Shown: positions 47,530 through 58,870 of the stretch, one piece after another | Layout: each line of letters opens with the position of its first letter | Numbering within the stretch: position 1 is the stretch's first letter | NCBI GenBank assembly: GCA_021292105.1 | Contig: CM037869.1 | Location: forward strand, 11,242,471-11,306,470 | Origin: Anadara kagoshimensis | Lineage: Eukaryota; Mollusca; Bivalvia; Arcoida; Arcidae | Direction of reading: 5' to 3' | DNA: 64,000 bases | The notes under the pieces: model-generated | What the model was told of the DNA's origin: nothing | Databases searched by the model: none | What the model saw: the letters and a program-made list of their open reading frames with translations, nothing else | Program-made: the position numbers and the translations under genes

Positions 47530-47836
47530 AGAAGGGATGGGGCGATACTAGTTGTATCATGGTAACGTCAACTAGAACTGTCCCTTGAGAGCCAAATACT
47601 CCCCACCCAACATTGACCTCCTAACCTTGACCTTTGACTTATACGCATACATTTGGTATGAGACACATCGTCTCATGTTGGTTTACATTTGTGCTAATTT
47701 TGATCAAAATCAAACCATAGACATGTAAGATATGGAGCAGACACGATATTGGGATGAACAACCAGATGAACAGACAGACAGACAGACAGACAGGGTGATT
47801 CCTATATACCCTCCTAAACTATGTTTGCGGGGGATA
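47530..47836 (-). mobile_element. Hairpin-ended element, inverted relative of 54,527-54,995
   Basis: The complement starts TTATCCCCCGCAAACATAG, continues GGGTATATAGGAATCACCCT and a GTCTGTCTGTCTGTC run, and ends GACAGTTCTAG. The order matches the element at 54.5 kb. It is only 130 bp from a phosphatase exon. Confidence 0.75.
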
Positions 47837-47897
47837 ATTAGTAATTGTCTAAATTCGTAAATGGCAGAGCTAACCTCAAGTTCAGTTTATTACTCAC

Positions 47898-48023
47898 CTG
47901 CTGGGCTGTGTGACTGTTCTCATCATAACCATATATGTTATTTTTCTGCAATACTTTCAGAGTTAGTATGTCTGGGGGATTCCCTACTTGCCAGTCGGCT
48001 ATAGCTGCACTGTCAATGTCCCA
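47898..48023 (-). CDS. ACP1: Low-MW protein tyrosine phosphatase, exon after the P-loop exon
   Basis: Minus strand: acceptor CATTTTAG, exactly 42 codons, donor CAGCAG/GTGAGT. The peptide begins WDIDSAAIADWQVGNPPD and ends ENSHTAQQ, matching the family's 'WxVDSAAtsxyxxGNPPDxR...SHxARQ' segment, with both boundaries in phase 0. In vertebrate ACP1 this same segment is encoded by alternative exons. With the other three exons it gives ~127 residues. The family averages about 155, so about 30 N-terminal residues with the catalytic CxxxxxRS loop are missing. I searched 48,030-64,000 by eye and did not find them. Confidence 0.9.
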
Positions 48024-48207
48024 CTAAAATGAAAATGTGTAATTTAAGGCCATATAAAAATAATTCCTAGATTTTTGGTATTTACTGCTTAATTTCTATG
48101 TGAAATATTTATTGCGATATGATTATAAAATTACATATAAAAAGATGGTTGCATGATGAATAAACAAAAAATTAATGCAGTGTTATGGTTTAAAATAATC
48201 TACCTTA

Positions 48208-48284
48208 CAGTCAAACTTGTCTGTAAGGACCATATAACAAAACTAGTAAAAGTGGTCTTATGAGTAGGTTCTTCTTATATACTG
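48208..48284 (-). mobile_element. Short MITE relic related to the 486-647 family
   Basis: CAGTCAAACTTGTCTGTAAG, then ACTAGTAAAAGTGG, matches the complement of that MITE's right end. The fragment ends TATATACTGTA. Confidence 0.6.
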
Positions 48285-48289
48285 TATTA

Positions 48290-49400
48290 TATGGCATATA
48301 ATAAAATTTGGCCCTATTTTCACATTGGACAAAAACTGTCAAAAAAATCAATTATGTTTCATGTTTTACATTGATGGATTTTAAATTAAAATCCATCAAA
48401 GAAAAACAACAAAAGACCAAAAACAAAAATGAAAGTTCCATATCTAATAGGATTCACCACTGTACCATATTATACCCTTTCACATTTGTGTGGGACAATT
48501 ATTAGGATATAAACATATTGACCAGCTTATATTTTCCCCATTAAACTGTTATTTCAGGAATTCTTGATGAAATACTTGATGTAAACGTTTTCCATATAGC
48601 CCTGTACAAACATTAAGGGTTATTTGGTTTTGGTAAATGATCCCGGCTGACAAAAAAATTTATTTATTTGTCCAGATCAGTACATTTTTAGTGCGCAAGG
48701 TTGCCATTTTGATACTTTTTTGTCGTCAAGTGTTTGATTTTTGTACAATTTCTGTAATGTTTTCATATGACAACAACCATGATGGTAGCTAGAGACTCTT
48801 TATTCAAGTAAATCCTACAGATACTTGGAGCACCTTTGTAACTCCTGCCTATTATTGGAGTACATTACATCCCTTTGAATGTTTTTTTTTTAAAAAATAA
48901 AAATAAAATAAAATAAAATACTGAAACATATTACATGCGATGGCCTGCAACTTGCTGCAATGTCCATAGTTTGTAAAGTCCAATAGTCTATGCATTAAAG
49001 AAATAAAGCATAACGCCTATATTGTGAAACTTTCAGGATAACAACAATGTTACAAATTTAAACTAATGAATCTACTCGATTGCAGTTAACAACTAAATGT
49101 TCAAAACAAACATTATTAATATAACTGAGTATTATTAACAATAATAACGAGTATTATGAAGCCTACATAGCCTCAGAATGCATAAAGGGATTATTGTGCC
49201 CTTATACACTTATGCATTCCCTAACTTGCTAACACAATGTTATATTACAACATAATCACTCAAATGTTTTGGTCTTTTGCTTACACGACTGGATCGACGA
49301 ATCGTTTGACTTGGAATATTGACCTGTTCTTTAGTATTACTCTCCATTATTGTATTTTGTGTTGACATCTTCAATGTTTCACTCGGACTGTGTACAGGTG
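48290..49400. other. No gene or clear LTR seen
   Basis: AT-rich. This is where a 3' LTR of the adjoining gypsy element would be expected, but I found no TG...CA segment matched beyond 54,000. An AAAATAAAATAAA run is at ~48,890-48,920. Confidence 0.4.
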
Positions 49401-49409
49401 TATCCATTG

Positions 49410-51882
49410 TTACGGTGGTTCCTGTCGCTCTGGTTTTCTCATGTCGATGTTGTACGGTAAAGAAACTGATTGTTCCGTAATCATATGTGGTGTTTCATTT
49501 GTGTTCATTAACATGTCAGTGTTTCTTCTGTATTCTCTTCCACTTTGTCCAGCTTTGACAACATATGATCTTGGGTAATTTGTTCCCCTGACAAACTCAG
49601 CTGGTTGCCATCCTTTAGGTGTATATATCCTAACTGCTTTGTTTGGATCTAGTTCCTCCTTTACTTTGCTGTTTTGGTCGTAATAAAATTTCTGGGTTTG
49701 TCTGTGATTTAACAACTTTGATGTAATGGTTTCAGAATTCTGTGTTTCTGGTCTTCGAAGATTGTCTGTGATCGGAAGTAATGTTTTACCTCTTCTGCCC
49801 ATGAGTCGCTGCATTGGTGAACCCATGTTGTCTCTTGGTGTGTTTCTTAACTCTAGTAGACTTAAACTAATGTCATCTCCATTTTGCAAACATTTTGTTA
49901 TAGTGTTTTTGACTGTTTGAACAGCCTTTTCAGCCAGTCCGTTTGATTGTTGATGCAACGGTGATGATGTTATGTGTTGTATACCGTATTCAGATACGAA
50001 CACCTTAAACTCCTCACTTGAAAATTGTGGGCCATTGTCACTGATTAAACATCCATGATTCCGTATCTTGCTATGTTTTCCTTCAGTACTTTGATTACTG
50101 TACTTGTTTTGGTATCGCGTTGTAGCGGGCTAACTTCTATGAAGTTGGAATAATAATCTACCATAACCATGTAGTTGTTGCCTCCTAGTTCAAACAAATC
50201 TGTTCCCACTTTGCTCCACGGTAATGTTGGTAATGGTTGTATGATCATCGGTTCCTTTTGTGGCTTATTCCGCTGTGTCAAACACGCACTACACTTGCTC
50301 ACTATGTCCTCAATTTCACCGTTCATTCCAGGCCAGAACACTAACTCTCTTGCCCTTTGTTTACATTTCACTACTCCCAAGTGCGAATTGTGAATAATCT
50401 TGAGAGTTGTCGCCCTTAACTCCTTAGGAATCACTGTTCGTTCGCCTCTGTATATAATCCCATTGTATGTTGACAATTCATCTCTGTAGTCCCAGTATGC
50501 CATTGCTTCTAATGGTAACTCCCTTTTGGTTTTAGGCCAGCCTCGACATATCACTTGCTTTAATATGCTTAAATGATCATCTCGGTTTGTAGCTTCAAGA
50601 AATGTGTTATGACTACTGTAGGATAGTGTGTCTATCGTTAACACCATCATTTCGTCGTCCATGGTTTTCTCATCTGTATTGTCCAACGGTAATCGACTAA
50701 GGCAGTCCGCTAGTCCCAAATCTTTGCCTCTGACGTATACCAACTGAAACTCATATGGTTGTAACTTTAGCATCATTCACTGGATCCTCATTTGTGCTGT
50801 GTGAATTGGCTTTTTCATGATAGTCTCAAGTGGTTTATGGTCAGATTCTATTGTTACATCCGACTTACCATAAATTAACTTGTGAAAACGCTGACATCCA
50901 AAAACTACAGCCAACATCTCCTTTTCAATTTGAGCGTATCTTTGTTCGGTTGGTGTAAGTGCTCGAGACGCATAAGCTACTACACCATCATCCTGTAGTA
51001 TTGCTGCACCGAGTCCTTTCATGGATGCATCGACTGTGAGCTTGACCTCTTTGTTGACGTCATAATATTTCAGTACATCTGTAGATGTGAGAACTGTTTT
51101 AATTTGCTCAAAAGCTTGTTTAGCTTCTGCGGGCCAAGTCCATTCTTCCTGTTTCTTAAGTTCACGTAACGGAGCGTTCATTTCACTGAGGTTCGGAATA
51201 AACTTCGATACATAGGCAAGCATGCCCAAAACTGTTTCTAGCTCACTAAAACTTTCCGGATCTTTCATGTTGACTATCACTTTAACTCGTTGTTCTGTCG
51301 GTTTTAATCCATTTCCGGTCAACTTATGTCCTACGTAATCAACTTCCGGTTGTGCTATCACACATTTCTCTTTGTTAAGTTTTAAGTTTATTTCTCTCGC
51401 TTTACGGAGAACGTTTCTCAATCTCTCGTTGTGCTCTTCTAGTGTTTTTCCGTGAATTAAAATGTCATCTACTACTATCTCTACCCCATCCATATCTCCA
51501 AAATGTGTGATCATTTCTCTCTGGAAAACTTCACCTGAACATTTCGCACCCATTGGAACTCGTAAATATCTGTATTGGCCAAAAGGCGTGTTAAATGTGG
51601 TTAAATACGAGCTTTTCTCTGTAAGCTTAATTTGGTAATATCCCATGTTCGCATCAAGCGTTGAAAAAAATTTGCTACCATGTAACCTTGTTGCAATGTC
51701 ATCAATGCTATTCATTGGAAAATGCTCCCGCATAATGGCCTTGTTAAGATCAGTTTGATCTATGCAGATTCTAACTCTCCCGTTTTTCTTTCTCACACAC
51801 ACCATGCTGTTAACCCATTCTGTTGGTTGTGTAACAGGTGCAATTATCTCGTGTTTTTGCAGATTATCCAGTTCCGATTTAA
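49410..51882 (-). pseudogene. Ty3/gypsy-type pol: reverse transcriptase, RNase H, integrase, broken
   Basis: Minus strand from 51,882 downward. RT blocks include HEIIAPV, RICIDQTDLNKAI, FSTLDANMGYYQIKL, VPMGAKCSGEVFQ and the active site VVDDILIHG (VVDD, as in Mag/K02A2.6-like clades). RNase H is TVDASMKGLGA with YAQIEKEMLA and SDHKPL. Integrase has a zinc finger (H..H, CSAC), the catalytic triad in GTDLFE, SDNGPQF and AEKAVQTVK, and a C-terminal GRRGKTLLP..RIYTPKGWQP region, with a stop at ~49,410. Breaks: a TGA at ~50,777 between RNase H blocks and integrase, and a frameshift at ~50,040 before the second integrase Asp. This enzyme set copies and inserts an LTR retrotransposon. The copy is inactive and no flanking LTRs are recognised. 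Confidence 0.93.
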
Positions 51883-53573
51883 GGAGGTTACAGAGAGAGC
51901 CATGGAAAATAATTCAACTATAGATTTTTATAATTTTTTGCATACATTTAGATAATAATATCCTGTATCATATATAAAAAATTCAAGTCTACTTTGTGAG
52001 TTAAAAAAAGAGTTATTCCCCTTGAAAGTTGTCTCCCCTGTCTTGTTCTAACGGTTGTGCAGGCACTTGATATAAACACTTATTACTTTATGCAAATAAT
52101 TGATAAAATATGTAAGTTAAGTCTGATGAAGGGGTTTTTAAATAAACTCATCAATTATAACGATTTGATGCCTGTAAAAGACTTAAATGGCAATTGAATA
52201 GAAAAGTTTCATTAAAAAATGCAAATTTTCAATGCAATTATACCCTCTAAAATGTGCTTTAAAAATTTTTTTGACTATAAATTTTTTTCAAAAAGATGTA
52301 TTTTAAAGAACACATAGAGGTGCATATCATATCTGAAAATGAAGATAGTTTTGTGGATTAACTTTTGAGTAAATGTTGTTTTTGCAACGGAAAACGTGCA
52401 AAAATCGGGAAATCCGGGATGGATAGTATTTGAACCGTTTTCCGATTTGGAACGTAATATTGATTTTTCTACTGAGGCAACGTGAGCTTGCCTACATTGA
52501 CGTGAAAGACTCCTTATGTTTTTGTTTATCAAAGTTACCGCATGTCATTCAATTGATAATTATCAGTTCTTGTACATCTTTATCAGACAACTCAGACCTG
52601 ACGCATTTATTAGTTTGAATAAATTAAATACACGACCACTTGTTTTAAATTGTCGGGATTTTAATGAATGAACACTGCAAGGAGGCCTGATGTAGTATCA
52701 ATTATACCACAAAAAGCCGATAAATATTTATGTAAATATAACACAAAAAAGATAAAAATAACAAAAATAATGTATTTATTCAGTTCAATAATAGCAGTGC
52801 CAAATTTAACTTTGAAACATCACTTAATGTATTTTAAATATTATTGAATCAGTCAAGCTCCCCAAATGCGCCTCCGACAAGTACTTCACAAATGTATACA
52901 TTTCGTTACGTAACTCTGAAGTTGTCAACACGGCTTTTTCCAAAACAATGATCGCCCTGCAGTCAGCTGTTTGAGAGATGTTTTTGGATTTACAGCGAAG
53001 TGACAAATGTGATGTCAGAAAAGATGTTTTGTAAGAAAAGTTTTTTGTTATACCATGTATATTTGTTCGAAAAAAACATTGCAGTTGCAAGATCCTTCTG
53101 AACAATCTTGCCGATTGACATATTTACAACTTGAATCGCATTCACTCATCATCTCATGGCTAGCAGGAAGACTTGCCTTAAAGAACAGCAGTAGCTGATG
53201 ACAATGTTTCCACATGGAAATTTATTTTTCTTCAATTGCATAGTTATTAGGCTACCGTTTTAAGGCTACAATGTCGGAGACAGAGTGAAGGTTCTCTTCT
53301 CTCGGACGATGTTTGTAGTAGGATAATGTACCTTCAATCGGACATCTGGATTTATAAAACCCGCTATTTATTAGGAAAAAATCTCATGTAAGTAGTACTC
53401 CCATCTCTTGTTTTTTTTTCTTTTTAAATCAAGTGAACTACAAATATTCATAAGTTTCGTTAGGATTTCAAGTCGCGTGACCGTTATCCGAATCAAGTTC
53501 GCTCCGTTTCCCAGCTTTGATCTTTTAATCAACATATTGTTTAAAAATCACGTGACCGCTGTCCGTCGCTACC
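51883..53573. mobile_element. 1.69-kb insertion flanked by TTAA inside gypsy pol
   Basis: Pol coding is continuous at ...TTCCGATTTAA (51,882) and resumes at TTAAGTTGTTTGCGAATTGG (53,574). TTAA is present on both sides (51,879-51,882; 53,574-53,577), and the next base on both sides is G. The ends are GGAGGTTACAGAGAG and (complement of the right end) GGTAGCGACGGACAG, only weakly alike. TTAA duplication is the hallmark of piggyBac-type transposition, but no piggyBac transposase is visible, so a non-autonomous element is proposed. A 93-residue minus-strand frame at 52,824-53,105 is unrecognised. Confidence 0.72.
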
Positions 53574-54050
53574 TTAAGTTGTTTGCGAATTGGCGCTGGT
53601 ACTGGTCTTGGAGCGTGAACTACAGGCGTAACGGAAGTGTCTAATTTTATTTCATACTCCCCGGGTAAACAACCTATCTTGTCACCGACGACATCACTGA
53701 ATTCCTGAATTATCTGAGTAGTCGACAATTGTGCTGAATTAACTCTGGTTATTAAACCCATATTCACAGAATCATCTCTCCCTAGTAAATTTGTATTTCT
53801 AGTCGAGTTTATTATTTGAAATTCCAAGTTTCTTGACGTTCCCTTGTACTTGCACGGTAATGTGATTTTTCCATATGCCTTGGTTGGTTGACCACTGATA
53901 CCATTGATAATTGTGTTGCTATTCTCGATGCTTGCTATTGTGTTAAATTCCTCGGCGACTCGTTCACTGTGTGGGAACGGAAGTTGAGTCAAACTGTACA
54001 GTTTTCGGTAGCTCTGTTCATTGAAGCGAGAGACGAAATAAAAACAATAT
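53574..54050 (-). pseudogene. Ty3/gypsy pol N-terminal part: protease end and RT lead-in
   Basis: Minus strand. An open frame from about 54,050 contains ITLPCKYKGTSRNLEFQI and NLLGRDDSVNMGLI, the end of a retropepsin-like domain. EFSDVVGDKIGCLPGEYEIK and APRPVPAPIRKQLK, the typical lead-in to gypsy RT, follow. It joins the RT at 51,882 across the TTAA insertion. The protease active site (D-S/T-G) and gag are not present, so the 5' end is deleted or lies beyond a break near 54,050. Confidence 0.85.
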
Positions 54051-54526
54051 GTCTGAAACGGTTGGTGGGTACTTTTTAACTTGTATTAAGCATATACTGT
54101 AAGATCTGGATAGAAATTTAAATGGAGAAATTTGACGATAAAAATTATTTACCATTTTAAGAATTCGTTGTCACTTATATCTTTATACACTCGACAATAA
54201 TAACACTTGAACACAAGACAGTGAGATAAAATACATCGACTTGTAGCAAAAATGCGTAAATTCTCTAGCGTGATGAATTTCCTAGTGTAACAAACAATAC
54301 TTAAGACAACTTTTAATATAAAGTTACACATATATTAAGATGACATCACCCTCCTTTAAATGGTTATTGTTATAAATAAGACTTTTCGTTGCACCTTGGA
54401 GATTGTTTACTGTACAGGTAGCTCGAAAAATACTGTACAGGTAGCTCTAAATATCTGTAATTTTTCTGTACAGGTAGCTCAAAATTAAAACAAATATCAA
54501 TTCAATGTTTAATGCATTATTATACC
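54051..54526. other. Non-coding; possible LTR remnant unproven
   Basis: The complement near 54,340-54,362 reads AAAGGAGGGTGATGTCATC, like a polypurine tract followed by an LTR start, but no second copy was found. CTGTACAGGTAGCTC is repeated three times at 54,410-54,480. Confidence 0.4.
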
Positions 54527-54995
54527 CCCGCAAACGAAGTTCAGGGGGTATATAGAAATCACCCTGTCTGTCCGTATGTATATTCGTCCGTCCGTCCGTC
54601 CATCCGTCTGGTTGTCTGTCTCAATATCGTGTCCGCTCCATATTTTCCATGTCTATCAATAGATTTTGATCAAACCTGGCACAGATGTAAAACAACATGA
54701 GCTGATGTGTCGGGTACCAAATTTATGTACATAGGTCAAAGGTCAATGCCATGAGGTAAAATATTATTTTTTTCGTAACAATATCGTGCCCGCATCATAT
54801 CTTCCACGTCTATCGATGGATTTTGATCAAACTTAAAACAAATGTAAACCAACACGAGACGATGTGTTGCATAAGGTCAAGGTCATGAGGTCAAAGTTTA
54901 GCTTTTCCGTCACAATATCGTGTCTGCTGAAATGTTACTTATATTCTTATTTTTTCTGCGGGGTGGGGGTATTAGTCTTCTTTAGACAGTTCTGG
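54527..54995 (+). mobile_element. Hairpin-ended element with GTCCGTCC run
   Basis: The left end TATACCCCCGCAAACGAAG then TTCAGGGGGTATA forms a terminal hairpin. (GTCC)n and GTCTGTCTC follow, and the right end is TTAGACAGTTCTGG. An inverted relative is at 47,530-47,836. Two internal monomers around ACAATATCGTGTCC/GCCC contain clustered AGGTCA half-sites. No ORF. Confidence 0.75.
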
Positions 54996-55096
54996 TTTAT
55001 TTTAATTTTTTGCAACATTTTCATATATAACATCTAAAATAAAGAAAATGTTGCAATAGTATATATATATATTATTATTAAAACATTTTCTTAATT

Positions 55097-55389
55097 TCAG
55101 ATGTTAAAAGAACACTGAAACGATTCCATTGTTTATACTGCAAAAGTAAAGCAAAATAAATTTTTCCGAGGTTGTCGACCACTGTATAATATTTCACAAG
55201 GATTTGGAACTAAAATTTAATAAAACAGACCTCAATCAAGGAGATATTCTAATAAAAAATTCCCAAATCACCCCAAAGGAATACGAGAAAGACAACAAAA
55301 TTCTTATACCAAACGAATCAACTGAGCTATATGTTCTGGACTCGGTTATTAAGGGATTAATAGGTTTCAGCAGAGAAAAAATTCCTTAA
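55097..55389 (+). pseudogene. Unrecognised coding-like segment, frame broken
   Basis: After TTTTCTTAATTTCAG, a good acceptor, one frame reads DVKRTLKRFHCLYCKSKAK to a stop. Another frame from ~55,204 reads MELKFNKTDLNQGDILIKNS and stays open to TAA at 55,387-55,389 (ends GLIGFSREKIP). Both pieces look protein-like, but they are in different frames and no family is recognised. Confidence 0.3.
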
Positions 55390-55794
55390 CATTTTCATAT
55401 CTAAAACTATTTTGGAACTAGACCTTGCGTTTGAGCAGGGCTCAATCGCTGGGTAAGTCACCACCCCCAATGGTGGCAAAAGTTTACATTTAAGGTAATT
55501 ATTAGAAAATAATTGAAAATGTTAATAGTTGCAATGATGGATGTATTTGAATGAAGATGAAACTGTAACAACTTCCGGAAATTGTTATTTTTTCTGCACA
55601 GATGCTATATAATTATGACCTTTTTCATTTGCACATTAATAACCAGACGTGTTAAATGTTTTACTATTTACTACAACCTTCAGGAAAATGCAAAAGGCAA
55701 CATAATAATAACTTTAATTGAAAACATTATTGTTACATGTAGAAGACTTTGACATTCATCCTCTGCAACTTTATAAATTTCTTTGACTTGATAT
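55390..55794. other. No gene seen
   Basis: Non-coding, with no recognisable repeat or exon. Confidence 0.4.
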
Positions 55795-57190
55795 GCGATC
55801 AATGTTGATCAAAATTAGACTAGGAACAAATTCAGAAAATGTGACTTGAAGCGGCATTTTTTAGTAAAAGTTGGTAACATGCTTTTCTTACATAATTCGA
55901 GGGTGCTGAATTCAAAAATGGCGGATACCAAGCTCAATTTTGAGTTTTTAAACCCATAATTCCAAAAACAAAATGGCGACTAAAATTAATGCTGTACCAA
56001 TGCAAAAAATGTTACTTGGTTTGACAAATTTTAGTAAAAGTTGGTAACATGATTTATTTAACATAGTTCGAGGGTGCTGAATTAAAAAATGACGGATACC
56101 AAGCTCAATTTTGAGTTTTTGAACCCATAATTCCAAAAACAAAATGGCGGTTAAAATTAATGGTGTACCATTGCAAAAAATGTTACTGGGTTGACAAATT
56201 TTGGTAAACGTTGGTAACATGATTTATTTAACATAGTTCGAGGGTGCTGAATTAAAAAATGACGGATACCAAGCTCAATTTTGAGTTTTTGAACCCATAA
56301 TTCCAAAAACAAAATGGCGACTAAAATTAATGGTGTACCAATGCAAAAAATGTTACTTGGTTTGACAAATTTTAGTAAAAGTTGGTAACACGATTTATTT
56401 AACATAGTTCGAGGGTGCTGAATTAAAAAATGACGGATACCAAGCTCAATTTTGAGTTTTTGAACCCATAATTCCAAAAACAAAATGGCGGCTAAAATTA
56501 ATGGTGTACCAATGCAAAAAAATGTTTCTCGGTTGACAATTTTTGGTAAAAGTTAGTAACATGATTTTTTAACATAATTAGAGGATGGCGAATTAAAAAA
56601 ACGCAGACACTAAGCTCAATTTTGAGTTTTTGAACCCATAATTCCAAAAACAAAATGGCACCTAAAATTTATGGTTACAATGCAAAAAATATTACTTACT
56701 CAACCGGGTTGAGAAATTTTAGTAAAACTTGGTAACATGATTTTTTTAACACAATTCGAGGATGCCGATTCCAAAAATGATGAATACCAAGGTCAGTTTT
56801 GAATTTTGTAACCCATAATTCCAAAAAACAAAATGGCGCGGCTAAAATTAATAGTGTACCAATGCAAAAATGTTAGTTGGGGTTTCAAATTTTAGTAAAG
56901 TTGGTAACATGACTTATTTAACATAATTTGAAAGTCCCAAATTCACATATGGCGGATACCAAGCTCAATATTGAGTTTTTGAACCCATAATTCCAAAGAC
57001 AAAATGGCGACTTATAGTGTACTAATGCAAAAATGTTACTTGGGGTTTCAAATTTTAGTAAAAGTTGGCAACATGCTTTTTGACATAATAAGAGTTTGCT
57101 GTATTTCAAAAATGACGGATACCAAGTAAAATTTTGAGCTTTTGAACCCATAATTCCGAAAACAAAATGACGACTGTTTAAATTCATTGG
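55795..57190 (+). repeat. ~171-bp tandem repeat, eight copies
   Basis: AAGCTCAATTTTGAG recurs at 55,930, 56,101, 56,271, 56,442, 56,612, 56,789 (AAGGTCAGTTT), 56,961 and 57,124 (AAGTAAAATTTTGAG). The first five copies are nearly identical and the last three more diverged. The unit includes CCATAATTCCAAAAACAAAA then TGGCGACTAAAATTAATGG. An inverted single copy lies at ~59,990-60,190. Long minus-strand frames here repeat one motif and are not genes. Confidence 0.95.
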
Positions 57191-58140
57191 AATATAATTT
57201 CTCAGTGTTATTTAAGTTCCATGTTTTAGCAAAAGATGGTACTCTGTGACATTTCAGCATAACTTGCAGACTTTGGGTTGTTACATTAAAATGAAAAAGG
57301 CTAAACTGAAGTATAAATGCATAAACTAAATTTAAAACAATTTCTAAAACTATTTAAGTGGTGGCTATAGTTAAGTGTTTGTTCATCATGTGTGCCTTTT
57401 GCATAGTACACTGATAAATCTACATGACTAATAAATTGAGTTTATAACTAAAACCATACTGAAATACTGATCATGGTGTGGAATTACCAGTCAAAATCCA
57501 AACTTGTGTTTGAAATGCAAAAGAGCATATTCCAGAACACTCTTTTATACAGAGTTTGCCACGTGTTCTTGCAAAATAGTATGTAGAACCCGTGGTTGTC
57601 AATGTCAAAATACCAAATTACTATGTCATTATGCGTCAAACTTATAAGAATGATATAGCTTAAATAGGTAGAATCACAACTATTATTTAATAACATATAT
57701 CAATTGATACGTTGTGAACCTAATATGCAGTGATTTGAATTTTCACGGTAATATTGCATTATTTTACAACATAGAATCAGTCTCTATACAGTTTTGCCAG
57801 CGATGTTTAAGGAGCTTAATGCAACTTTTAAATAATTCTTTTTTTTTTTTTTTTGAAAATTCAGAAAGTCTCCAATGAATATATAACATCATCATCTCAC
57901 TATAAAACTGGGTAATGTATAAGCAAGACTGATGTGCAAGCTTAAGCAAAAAGTTGGCCACTCAATTAAAATTTAAAGCCACAATTGTTAATTGCAGTCA
58001 AGGCAATGGTAGAATAGTGTCAGTGGACCAAGACACCTTCGCAGAGTTTTCCAAAACACTTGAGTTGAATATTTTTCCGTAACAGCCTGAAAATGATACA
58101 AATTATGTGCCATTTATTTTTTATCCCTTTTGGAAATAAT
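57191..58140. other. No gene seen
   Basis: Non-coding. A T-run of ~16 lies at 57,839-57,854. Confidence 0.4.
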
Positions 58141-58149
58141 CTACATTTA

Positions 58150-58870
58150 CCATCAGAATACCATCAGTATCTAAGTTAACTGTGGTGATGGAACAGTCTT
58201 TCTCTGCTTTCTTTGGCGGAGATGAACCAGGTGATTTCATTGTTTAGACTGTTATTTGGGCTCAGGGACGAAATAATGTCCCGCTTTGCTTTCATAGAAA
58301 AAAGCTCTTGTGGGAGCTAGAAGGATATACCACTTGAATGTTTAGATTAACACGCGACAAAGTGCATCTTGTGTGCTTATGATTAATTGCCAGAATCCCA
58401 ACAGACCCAAAGCTTTCTTCTTGCAAGATGTCAGAATAAAATGTACTGTTCTCTGTGAAATGCCAACTCACTGCCCTTATATTTTCTGTAACTCACCTGT
58501 CAGTCATAACAATATCATGGTTTTTTATCTACGTTTCCACAATTTTAAAATGATTGGTGGCCAAACTTTCAAAAGTTGTGAAAATGTTTAGAGTATGGTG
58601 ATTTCGGATACCATGAATGGAATGAAAACAAAGCTCTATTGACCATTTCTGGGGTTGCAACTTTGGCATACCTTCTATGGATGGGGTCATCATTAATGTT
58701 CTGCTTGTCCTGTTCATAATCCGCCACCCACCTTTTTACTCTTGCCTATGTAGGGGCATGTTGCATGGTGCCTAACCGTTTTTGTGCAAATATTGGATCC
58801 TGCTCTTTCACCATTTCTACATTTGCCAAGTCACTAGTCCTATTTATTTTAGAGTAATACCTTGTTGGTA
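58150..58870 (-). pseudogene. mariner-like (Tc1/mariner) transposase relic
   Basis: Minus strand, several frames. Near 58,830-58,650 a helix-turn-helix/linker piece reads ARVKRWVADYEQDEQ, INDDPIHRR and KVATPEMVNRA, like the mariner 'W...D.pR.GRP..at.E' region. Near 58,270-58,150 HYFVPEPK, QSKQ and, one base out of frame, KSPGSSPPKKAEKD and DTDGILMV match the mariner core 'PE.K.QS.qW..pgspppKKak...tvFwD.dG'. Stops and frameshifts are numerous, so it is an old dead copy. It lies between the two inverted arms of the 171-bp repeat. Confidence 0.65.

Noticed and set aside
54335..54365. 3' LTR start with polypurine tract
   Set aside because: Only one copy of the sequence is visible and no TG...CA boundary pair was found. 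Kept as a note only.
55948..56483. Long minus-strand frames (LFLELWVQKLKIEL type)
   Set aside because: They follow the 171-bp tandem repeat; the same peptide recurs every unit.
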